Below, in pieces: positions 1 to 5,954 of a DNA stretch of 20,117 bases (position 1 is the first letter of the stretch; every line of letters begins with the position of its first letter). Both the position numbers and the translations under genes were made by a program. This stretch comes from CAYUIG01 sp964444685 (GTDB lineage Bacteria > Gemmatimonadota > Gemmatimonadetes > Longimicrobiales > RSA9). Below the pieces are notes generated by a model. That model was given only the letters and a program-made list of their open reading frames with translations, made no database searches and had not been told where the DNA came from. The stretch covers positions 1 through 20,117 of the forward strand of contig CAYUIG010000053.1 in assembly GCA_964444685.1 (NCBI GenBank), read 5' to 3'.

Positions 1-1236
1 GCGCCTGGGCGCCGGGGCCGGCGCGCGCGGCGGAGCGGGCGGAGGCGGCGCTCCACCCGCCGCGCCACCGACGCCACGCTCGCGCGCGGCATCCAGCAGC
101 GCCTCGATCTCGACGGTGCGATCCAGGTATGCGAAACGCAGCAGCAGCGCCTCCAGCATGGCGCGCGGGTTGCCGCTCTTCCGCAGCCGCCCTTCGGCGT
201 CGAGCTCCGCAGTCATGGCGAGCATGCGCAGGAGATCGGGCGCAGCGAAGCGCGCAGCGGTGTCGGCGTACGCGGACTTGAGGTCCGCACGCACATCGAG
301 GCCTTCCGCGTCGCCATAGGATGCCAGCAGCAGCGCGCGCAAAGCTTCCGCGAGGCCGCGCTGGAATTCGGCGAGGTCGACACCATCGTCGAGAATGCGC
401 TGGACGAAGCGCAGCACGTCCGCGTAGCGGCGGTCGGCGAGGATGTCGAACAGCTCGAGGTACAGCTCGTCGCCCACGAGACCGAGCACGCGCCGCACGT
501 CCTCGGCGGTCAGCCGCTTCCCCGCGAATGACAGGATCTGATCGGAGAGCGACAGCGCATCGCGCAGCCCGCCCTCCGCACGGCGTGCGATCGGCATCAA
601 TGCATCCGGCTCCGCCTCGACGCCTTCCGCCGCGAGGACTTCCGCCAGACGGTTGACGATGCCCGTAACCGGAATGCGACGGAACTCGAAGCGCTGCAGC
701 CGCGACAGGATCGGCGGCGCCACCTGCTGGATCTTCTGCGGCTCCGTCGTCGCGAACACGAAAATCACGCGCGGTGGCGGCTCCTCGAGAATCTTGAGGA
801 GCGCGTTCCATGCCTCGCGCGTGAGCATGTGCGCTTCGTCGACGATGTAGACCTTGAAGCGCTTCTCCTCGGTCGGCGCGTACATGGCGCGTTCGCGCAG
901 CTCGCGCGCATCGTCCACGCCGCGATTGGACGCCGCATCGATTTCCACCACATCCAGCGACGTCTTCCCCGCCCAGATGCGCGTGCACGACTCGCACTCG
1001 CCGCACGGCTCGCCGTCGTCGCCGCGGTTCGGGCAGTTCAGCGCCATGGCCAGCACGCGCGCCGCGGTGGTCTTCCCCACCCCACGCGGCCCGGAGAAGA
1101 GGTACGCGTGCGCCACACGTCCGTGCGCCACCGCCGAGCGCAGCGTCTCCGAGACGTGCTCCTGCGTGGCCATCTCGCGGAAGCGCTTCGGCCGGTACGT
1201 ACGTGCCAGCGCCGCCCTTGTCTGCTGATCAGTCAT
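1..1236 (-). CDS. dnaX: DNA polymerase III subunit gamma/tau (5' part, truncated by window edge)
   Basis: This is the clamp-loader ATPase subunit that loads the beta sliding clamp and organises the replicative polymerase. The 412 visible codons hold the N-terminal AAA+ module: Walker A GPRGVGKT (residues 49-56), a four-cysteine zinc site (C68, C78, C81, C84), Walker B IVDEAH (131-136), and the sensor region ILSRLQRF, where the arginine-finger Arg is kept but the usual SRC cysteine is Leu. The clamp-loader collar domain follows, and the visible part ends in a Pro/Ala-rich linker, so any tau-specific C-terminus lies outside the window. The ATG at 1236 is the natural start because MTDQQTRAALARTYRPKRF matches the family N-terminus; no strong Shine-Dalgarno is visible (only CGGG). 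The SRP RNA gene lies just upstream on the same strand, as in Bacillus, where scr precedes dnaX. Identification is firm. Confidence 0.97.
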   Translation of the reverse strand, partial: MTDQQTRAALARTYRPKRFREMATQEHVSETLRSAVAHGRVAHAYLFSGPRGVGKTTAARVLAMALNCPNRGDDGEPCGECESCTRIWAGKTSLDVVEIDAASNRGVDDARELRERAMYAPTEEKRFKVYIVDEAHMLTREAWNALLKILEEPPPRVIFVFATTEPQKIQQVAPPILSRLQRFEFRRIPVTGIVNRLAEVLAAEGVEAEPDALMPIARRAEGGLRDALSLSDQILSFAGKRLTAEDVRRVLGLVGDELYLELFDILADRRYADVLRFVQRILDDGVDLAEFQRGLAEALRALLLASYGDAEGLDVRADLKSAYADTAARFAAPDLLRMLAMTAELDAEGRLRKSGNPRAMLEALLLRFAYLDRTVEIEALLDAARERGVGGAAGGAPPPPAPPRAPAPAPRR

Positions 1237-1350
1237 GCCGACCCGTTAATGCGAGAGCGGGGGCGGGATCGGACGCAGGCGAGTTGGAAGGGCGGAGAAC
1301 GCATCCCGCATTTCCCACCTCGCTCCGCGCCCGCCCATGCCCCCGCAGTC

Positions 1351-1359
1351 AAAAAGAGA
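1351..1359 (-). terminator. T-tract terminator after SRP RNA
   Basis: On the minus strand CTCTTTTT directly follows the closing GC-rich helix of the SRP RNA, so the RNA's own terminal stem plus this tract can act as an intrinsic terminator. This would separate the SRP transcript from dnaX, which starts about 115 bp further on. Confidence 0.6.
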
Positions 1360-1460
1360 GTGCCCCAGGAAGGACGTAGCGACGCTCACACCACTTACCG
1401 CTGCTACCTGCGGGGTCCTGACGGGGTTCGTGAGCTCGCGCCCTACGGTTCCTGGGGCAC
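1360..1460 (-). ncRNA. ffs: Small signal recognition particle RNA (4.5S/SRP RNA, bacterial short type)
   Basis: This is the RNA scaffold of the signal recognition particle; it binds Ffh and works with FtsY in co-translational membrane targeting. On the minus strand the first and last 12 bases are perfectly complementary (GTGCCCCAGGAA with TTCCTGGGGCAC). Further pairings inside are CGTAG/CTACG and GCTCAC/GTGAGC. The apical Ffh-binding domain is unmistakable: CAGG on the 5' side and AGCAGC on the 3' side of a 3-bp ACC/GGT stem. At about 101 nt without an Alu-type extension it is the short bacterial form. The apical loop reads CCGCA (five bases) instead of a GNRA tetraloop. A T5 tract follows the terminal stem. 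The gene lies upstream of dnaX, a known synteny. The ends are set by the terminal helix and may be off by a few bases. Confidence 0.93.
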
Positions 1461-1465
1461 AGGCT

Positions 1466-1494
1466 TTGAAACTAGTCGAAAAGGGCGGTAGCAT
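1466..1494 (+). promoter_or_regulatory. Sigma70-type promoter of the CoA-binding protein gene
   Basis: On the plus strand TTGAAA (1466-1471), a 17-bp spacer and TAGCAT (1489-1494) form a promoter with good -35 and fair -10 matches. It almost completely overlaps the opposite-strand SRP promoter. The expected start of transcription is near 1501, so the mRNA leader before the ATG at 1510 would be only about 8-9 bases. Confidence 0.55.
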
Positions 1495-1497
1495 CAA
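1469..1497 (-). promoter_or_regulatory. Sigma70-type promoter of the SRP RNA gene
   Basis: On the minus strand there is a -35 TTGATG (plus-strand 1492-1497), a 17-bp spacer and a -10 TAGTTT (1469-1474). The first base of the SRP RNA helix lies 9 bases downstream of the -10, where a transcription start is expected. The -35 matches 4 of 6 consensus bases and the -10 matches 3 of 6. Confidence 0.6.
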
Positions 1498-1509
1498 CCG
1501 CGAGAGGCC

Positions 1510-1959
1510 ATGAACGACTGGGCAGCGAACCTCGTGGACGACGATGCCGGGATCCGGCGGATCCTGGACGAGTCGAAGCGCATCGCAGTCCTCGGGATCC
1601 GTCCCGAGGACCACGGGCACCGCCCTGCCTGCTACGTGCCTGCGTACCTGCAATCCGCCGGCTACGAGATCGTGCCGGTTCCCGTGTACCATCCGGATCG
1701 TACGGAGATGCACGGCGAACGCGTGTACCGCAGCGTCGCGGAAGTACCCGGCGACGTCGACATCGTGCTCGTGTTCCGCCGTTCGGAGGATGTGCCCGCT
1801 CACCTGGACGACATTCTTGAGAAACGGCCGGACGTGGTGTGGATGCAGTCGGGCATCCGCAACGATGAAGTGGCCGAGACCCTCGCGCGTGAGGGCATTC
1901 GCGTCGTGCAGGACCGGTGCGCGATGATCGAGCACCGCTTCCGGCGCGCGCGCGGCTAG
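1510..1959 (+). CDS. CoA-binding domain protein (YccU-like, COG1832 type)
   Basis: This 149-aa single-domain Rossmann-fold protein is of the small CoA-binding family (YccU type), related to the N-terminal nucleotide-binding domain of succinyl-CoA synthetase alpha. The family's physiological role is not settled. The N-terminal strand-loop IAVLGIRPEDHGHRPACYV (about residues 25-43), the VPVYHPD segment, the stretch VVWMQSGIRNDEV and the C-terminal QDRCAMIEH signature match this family closely, and the length is normal. The ATG at 1510 is preceded by GAGAGG only two bases away, which is tight for a ribosome-binding site. Its promoter overlaps that of the SRP RNA, and its TAG stop shares bases with the stop of the convergent DAHP synthase gene. 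Family assignment is secure; the substrate is unknown. Confidence 0.88.
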   Translation: MNDWAANLVDDDAGIRRILDESKRIAVLGIRPEDHGHRPACYVPAYLQSAGYEIVPVPVYHPDRTEMHGERVYRSVAEVPGDVDIVLVFRRSEDVPAHLDDILEKRPDVVWMQSGIRNDEVAETLAREGIRVVQDRCAMIEHRFRRARG

Positions 1960-2996
1960 GCGCTGGCGGCTGCGGGTGTCGTGATGTCGCGGCCGATCGT
2001 ACGCGCGATCGCGCGCACCTGACGAACCAGCTCCTCGAACTGCTCCGGCCAGAGCGACTGCGCGCCATCGGAGAGCGCGCGATCCGGATCCGGATGCACT
2101 TCCACGATCAGCCCGTCCGCTCCAGCCGCGACGGCCGCGCGTGCCATCGGCGTCACCTTCGCGCGCACGCCCGTGCCGTGGCTCGGGTCGGCGATGATCG
2201 GCAGGTGTGACAGCGCCTGCACCACCGGAATCGCCGTGAGGTCGAGGAGGTTGCGCGTCTGGTCGTCGAAGCCGCGCACGCCGCGCTCGCACAGGATCAC
2301 TTTCGGGTTCCCCTCCGCGAGAATGTACTCCGCCGAGAGCAGCAGCTCCTTGATCGTCGCCGCGGGCCCGCGCTTCAGCAGCACCGGCTTGCCCGTGCGC
2401 CCGGCACGGCGGAGCAGCGGGTAGTTCTGCATGTTGCGCGCGCCGATCTGGATGATGTCGGCGTGCTCCGCAACGATGGAGATCGTCTCGGGTTCCAACG
2501 CTTCCGTAACGACGGCCAGGCCGGTGGCCTCACGCGCCCGTGCCAGCAGGCGCAGTCCTTCGGTCCCCAGGCCCTGGAACGCGTAAGGCGAGGTGCGCGG
2601 CTTGAACGCGCCGCCGCGCAGCACGGCCACGCCCATGTCGCGCAGCCGGTGCGCGATGCTCAGGATCTGGTCGGCGGATTCGACCGCGCACGGTCCCGCC
2701 ATGAGCACGACATCGGAGCCGCCGATGCGCGCGCCGTTCGGCAGCTCCACCACGGTTGGCTCCGGCTGCCATTCGCGGGAGACCTGCTTGTACGGCTGGG
2801 TGACGTGGATGACCTGGAGGACCTGCGGCAGCGACTCGAGCCGCGCGCTGTCGACGTTGCCGTCGTTGCCGATCAGCCCGATGGCCGTCCGCTGCCTGCC
2901 GGGAATCGGCCGGGCCTCGTAGCCCAGCTCCCGGATCGTGTCGATCACGCGGCGGATGTCGCCTTCCGCCGCGGTGTGCGCCATTACGACGAGCAT
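1956..2996 (-). CDS. aroF: 3-deoxy-7-phosphoheptulonate (DAHP) synthase, type I-beta
   Basis: This enzyme catalyses the first step of the shikimate pathway: phosphoenolpyruvate plus erythrose 4-phosphate gives DAHP, leading to aromatic amino acids. The 346-aa protein has an N-terminal ferredoxin-like domain (about residues 1-70), as in the Bacillus/Thermotoga type that can be feedback-regulated. The TIM barrel carries AGPCAVES (metal ligand C103), GGAFKPRTSPYAFQGLG (129-145), QIGARNMQN, LLKRG, LCERG, DPSHGTG and EVHPDP. The reading frame is open further upstream, but the ATG at 2996 is preferred because AGGAAACC sits just before it and MLVVMAH matches the family N-terminus. It is the last gene of the minus-strand block, 105 bp after the aminotransferase gene, with its own possible promoter. 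Its stop overlaps the stop of the convergent gene. Confidence 0.95.
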   Translation of the reverse strand: MLVVMAHTAAEGDIRRVIDTIRELGYEARPIPGRQRTAIGLIGNDGNVDSARLESLPQVLQVIHVTQPYKQVSREWQPEPTVVELPNGARIGGSDVVLMAGPCAVESADQILSIAHRLRDMGVAVLRGGAFKPRTSPYAFQGLGTEGLRLLARAREATGLAVVTEALEPETISIVAEHADIIQIGARNMQNYPLLRRAGRTGKPVLLKRGPAATIKELLLSAEYILAEGNPKVILCERGVRGFDDQTRNLLDLTAIPVVQALSHLPIIADPSHGTGVRAKVTPMARAAVAAGADGLIVEVHPDPDRALSDGAQSLWPEQFEELVRQVRAIARTIGRDITTPAAASA

Positions 2997-3061
2997 GGTT
3001 TCCTGCCTGTTGCATCCGGCGGATCTCTGCGCTTCCTCGCGCACTCCGCCGCCGATACTGG

Positions 3062-3091
3062 AAGGTACCCGGCCATGCGCGCGGGTGTAAA
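3062..3091 (-). promoter_or_regulatory. Possible promoter upstream of the DAHP synthase gene
   Basis: On the minus strand TTTACA (3086-3091, 5 of 6 to the -35 consensus), an 18-bp spacer and TACCTT (3062-3067, 3 of 6 to the -10) lie in the 105-bp space before the gene. The -10 is weak, so this is a candidate only. It would allow aroF to be transcribed apart from the genes upstream. Confidence 0.35.
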
Positions 3092-3101
3092 GCCCGGACC
3101 C

Positions 3102-4202
3102 CTAGCGCGCGTGGAAGCGCGCGATCTGCTCCACTACGTACCCGATGTCGTCCGCCGTCAGCTCCGGGTAGATCGGCAGCGCGAGCGTTTCCTCCGCCGC
3201 CGCCTCCGCCGCCGGGAGGTCTCCGCGCCGGTAGCCAAGGTACGCGAAGCACTCCTGCAGGTGCAGCGGCACCGGATAGTAGATCTCGGTGCCCACCCCC
3301 TGCTCGGCGAGGAACGCCCGCAATTCGTCGCGCCGCGGCGAACGGATCACGAACTGATTGTAGATGTGCCCGGGCTCGTCGTGCGGTGTGGTGACGATCT
3401 CCGCGAGACCGGCGTCGCGCAGCAGCGCGCGGTACAGCTCCGCGTTGCGACGACGCGCCGCGGTCCAGCCATCCAGGTGCGGCAGCTTCACGCGCAGCAC
3501 GGCCGCCTGGAGCGCATCCAGCCGGAAGTTACCGCCCACCGTCTCGTGAAAATACTTCACGTGCGCGCCGTGCATGCGCACCGCACGCAGCCGCTCCGCG
3601 AGCTCCGCATCGTTCGTGACGACCATGCCGCCGTCGCCGAAGCCGCCCAGGTTCTTCGAGGGGAAGAACGAGAAGCACCCGATCGCGCCCATCGTCCCTG
3701 CCGATCGTGCATGTGTGTCGCGCGCGCCGATGGCCTGCGCCGCATCCTCGATGACCGACACTCCCGTCGCGAGCAGCGTGTCCATTGGCGCCACGCAGCC
3801 GTACAGGTGGACCGGCATCACCGCCTTCGTGCGCGGGCCGATGCGTTCGAGCGCGAGGTCCTCGCGCAGGTTGTACGTGACCGGGTCGATGTCCGCGAAC
3901 ACCGGAACGGCGCCGACACGCGCGATGGTGCCGGCCGTCGCGAAGAAGGAGTAGGGCGTGGTCACGACTTCATCGCCGGGACCGACGCCGAGCACCATGA
4001 GTGCTGCGAGCAGCGCATCCGTGCCGGACGACATGCCGACCGCGTGCGCCGCGCCCGCGTACGCCGCGACCTCCGCCTCCAGTCCGGACACCTCGGGTCC
4101 GAGGATGAAGTACTGCGACTCCACCACGCGGTCGATGGCGGCGCGCACGTCGTCGCGGATGGTGGCGTACTGAGCGCGCAGGTCCAGCAGCGGCACGCGC
4201 AT
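3102..4202 (-). CDS. DegT/DnrJ/EryC1/StrS-family PLP aminotransferase (sugar aminotransferase type)
   Basis: The 366-aa protein is a fold-type I PLP enzyme of the family that transaminates keto-sugar nucleotides for polysaccharide or glycoconjugate synthesis. Visible features: MSSGTDALLAAL (about 57-68, phosphate-binding turn), TTPYSFFATAG (81-91), IEDAAQAIGA with the pyridine-binding D153, and FSFFPSKNLGGFGDGG with the Schiff-base lysine K183. The C-terminal GTEIYYPVPLHLQ and LPIYPELT segments are also typical. The ATG shares one base with the TGA of the upstream hydrolase gene (TGATG), and GGGAGGT lies within the end of that gene, so coupled translation is likely. The UDP-sugar epimerase two genes upstream suggests a role in making an amino- or uronic-acid sugar; the exact substrate cannot be read from the sequence. 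Confidence 0.93.
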   Translation of the reverse strand: MRVPLLDLRAQYATIRDDVRAAIDRVVESQYFILGPEVSGLEAEVAAYAGAAHAVGMSSGTDALLAALMVLGVGPGDEVVTTPYSFFATAGTIARVGAVPVFADIDPVTYNLREDLALERIGPRTKAVMPVHLYGCVAPMDTLLATGVSVIEDAAQAIGARDTHARSAGTMGAIGCFSFFPSKNLGGFGDGGMVVTNDAELAERLRAVRMHGAHVKYFHETVGGNFRLDALQAAVLRVKLPHLDGWTAARRRNAELYRALLRDAGLAEIVTTPHDEPGHIYNQFVIRSPRRDELRAFLAEQGVGTEIYYPVPLHLQECFAYLGYRRGDLPAAEAAAEETLALPIYPELTADDIGYVVEQIARFHAR

Positions 4203-4999
4203 CAGCCCGCACCTCCCAGCTCGACGGTGAGCCCATCGCGGCCGACGAGCGTGGCGCCCGCCCAGCCCGCGCGCCGCACGACGTCACCCACCGTGGCGCG
4301 ATCCACCTGCGGGTACATGTGCGTGAGCACCAGCCGTCCGGGCCGCGCGCGGTTCGCGAGCGCGGCCACACCCGACGGTGTCAGATGCATGTCCATCGCG
4401 AGCGCATCGGGCAGCGAGCACTCCGACACGAGCACATCGACATCGGCGAGGAACGCGGCGACGCTGTCGTCCGGCCCCGTGTCGCCCGTGTACCCGAGCG
4501 CATGATCCCCCGCCTGCACGCGGAAGCAGATGGACTCCGGCATGTGACGGGCGGGGGCGCACGAGATGCGCAGCGGACCCGCGTCGAAGACGTCGCCCGG
4601 ATCGAGCTCGAGGATCTGCAGCGGGAAGTCGGGCTCGGACACGTGGTCCCCGAAGGCGGCCGCCATGCCCGCGAGCCTGTCGCGCAGGCCGCGCGGGCCG
4701 GCAATCACGAGCGGCGTGGTGCGCGGCTGCGCGAGTCCCCAGCGCATCGTGAACAGCAGGAACGGCAGGTCGCCGGTGTGATCGTTGTGGAAGTGCGTGA
4801 TCACGACGTGCGTGACGAGCGTATCGCCGAAGAATCGTACGAGCCGCTCGACGACGCCGGGACCGCAGTCGAGCAGCAGACGGACGTCGCCTGCCGACAG
4901 ATGCAGCCCCGCGCAGGCGAGCTCCGGCCGAACCGCGACGGTGCCCGTGCCGAGCACCGTGAGACGGGCGTTCAGCCCGTCTCGATCGTGCTCGCCCAT
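4202..4999 (-). CDS. Metallo-beta-lactamase-fold hydrolase, RNase Z-like (COG1234 type)
   Basis: This is a 265-aa binuclear-metal hydrolase. The metal ligands are in order: THFHNDH (H69, H71, D73, H74), H152 in ARHMPE, D173 in GYTGDTG, and H227 in VLTHMYP. HLTPSGVAALANRARPGRLV (205-224) resembles the HLT signature of the tRNase Z branch, but I see no flexible arm for tRNA binding, so this may be a phosphodiesterase or other hydrolase rather than RNase Z itself. I chose the ATG at 4999, which overlaps the epimerase gene by 28 bases. A start nearer 4975 (CTG) would also leave the fold intact, so the first 8-9 residues are uncertain. It sits between a sugar epimerase and a sugar aminotransferase, but I see no reason in the fold for a sugar role. 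Confidence 0.87.
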   Translation of the reverse strand: MGEHDRDGLNARLTVLGTGTVAVRPELACAGLHLSAGDVRLLLDCGPGVVERLVRFFGDTLVTHVVITHFHNDHTGDLPFLLFTMRWGLAQPRTTPLVIAGPRGLRDRLAGMAAAFGDHVSEPDFPLQILELDPGDVFDAGPLRISCAPARHMPESICFRVQAGDHALGYTGDTGPDDSVAAFLADVDVLVSECSLPDALAMDMHLTPSGVAALANRARPGRLVLTHMYPQVDRATVGDVVRRAGWAGATLVGRDGLTVELGGAG

Positions 5000-5946
5000 T
5001 CCCGGTTCTGCTCGTACCAGCGGACGAGGTTCGCTACGCCTTCGGCGAACAGCGTCCTGGGCCGCCAGCCGAGCACCTCGCCCGCCTTCGTGATGTCCGC
5101 CCACGTCGCGGGCACGTCCGCCGGATGGCGCGGCTCGCGCTCGATGTTCGCGGTGCGGCCCGTCTCGCGCTCGACCAGCGCGATCGCATCCGCGAGCACC
5201 ACGGGCTCATCCGAGCCGAGGTTGATGATGTCGTAGCCGAGCGGCTTCAGCGCGGCGATCGTGCCGCGCGCCACGTCATCGACGTACGTGAAGTCGCGCT
5301 CCTGGCGGCCGTCGCCGAACACGCGCACGGGCTTGCCCTCGCTGATCCACTGGACGAAACGGAACAGACTCATGTCCGGGCGCCCGCCCGGTCCGTACAC
5401 CGTGAAGTAGCGGAGCACGGTCACGTCGATGCCGTGCAGATAGTGGTACGTGTAGCACAGCGTCTCCGCCGCCTTCTTCGATGCGGCGTACGGCGAGAGC
5501 GGCCGGTTCGTATCCGAGTCCTCGCGGAACGGGCGCGGATTCTCGGCGCCGTACAGGCTGGACGTGGACGCCAGCACGAACTTGCCGACGCCGCGCGCGA
5601 TGCACGCGTCGAGGAGATTCAGCGTCCCCGTGAGGTTGGTGCGGAAGTAGATCCACGGATCCGCCACCGAGGACCGCACTCCCGCGCGCGCGGCGAGGTT
5701 GAGGACGCCCGCGAAGTCGTGCTGCTCGAACAGCCGCCGCACGGGTTCGCGCTCGGCGATGTCGAATTTCTCGAAATGGAAACCGTCGCGCTTGCGCAGC
5801 TCGCCGAGACGCCAGTCCTTCAGGCGGGTGTCGTACGCGTCGTTCATGTCGTCGACGCCGACGACCTGATCGCCGCGGTCGAGGAGCTGGCGGGCAACGC
5901 CCGAACCGATGAAGCCGGCAGCGCCGGTTACGAGATAAAGGGCCAT
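4972..5946 (-). CDS. NAD-dependent sugar-nucleotide epimerase, UDP-glucuronate 4-epimerase-like
   Basis: This 324-aa extended short-chain dehydrogenase/reductase most likely interconverts UDP-glucuronate and UDP-galacturonate for surface polysaccharide. Motifs: GAAGFIG (G8, G11, G14) for NAD, the acidic end of strand 2 in GVDDMNDAYDTRLKDWRL (30-47), which is very characteristic of the glucuronate epimerase subgroup, LNLAARAGVRSSV, the STSSLYG serine region (127-133), the catalytic pair Y153/K157 in SPYAASK, and LRYFTVYGPGGRPDMS. The start at 5946 is supported by GGAGACC directly upstream and by the Rossmann N-terminus MALYLVTG. It begins 8 bp after the subtilase stop and overlaps the next gene, so all three are probably co-transcribed. 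The general class is certain; the exact sugar is inferred. Confidence 0.92.
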   Translation of the reverse strand: MALYLVTGAAGFIGSGVARQLLDRGDQVVGVDDMNDAYDTRLKDWRLGELRKRDGFHFEKFDIAEREPVRRLFEQHDFAGVLNLAARAGVRSSVADPWIYFRTNLTGTLNLLDACIARGVGKFVLASTSSLYGAENPRPFREDSDTNRPLSPYAASKKAAETLCYTYHYLHGIDVTVLRYFTVYGPGGRPDMSLFRFVQWISEGKPVRVFGDGRQERDFTYVDDVARGTIAALKPLGYDIINLGSDEPVVLADAIALVERETGRTANIEREPRHPADVPATWADITKAGEVLGWRPRTLFAEGVANLVRWYEQNREWASTIETG

Positions 5947-5954
5947 GGTCTCCG

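Noticed and set aside
1246..2292. 348-codon minus-strand frame across the SRP RNA and CoA-binding gene
   Set aside because: It crosses a structured RNA gene and its promoters and is out of frame with the real DAHP synthase gene; no family features.
2463..4505. Long open frame of 680 codons on the plus strand
   Set aside because: It lies antisense to the DAHP synthase, aminotransferase and hydrolase genes, all of which have clear family motifs. Its translation is Arg/Ala/His-rich without recognisable domains, as expected for a mirror frame in G+C-rich DNA.
3102..5946. A full O-antigen or capsule cluster
   Set aside because: Only an epimerase and an aminotransferase are present; there are no glycosyltransferases, flippase or polymerase in the window.
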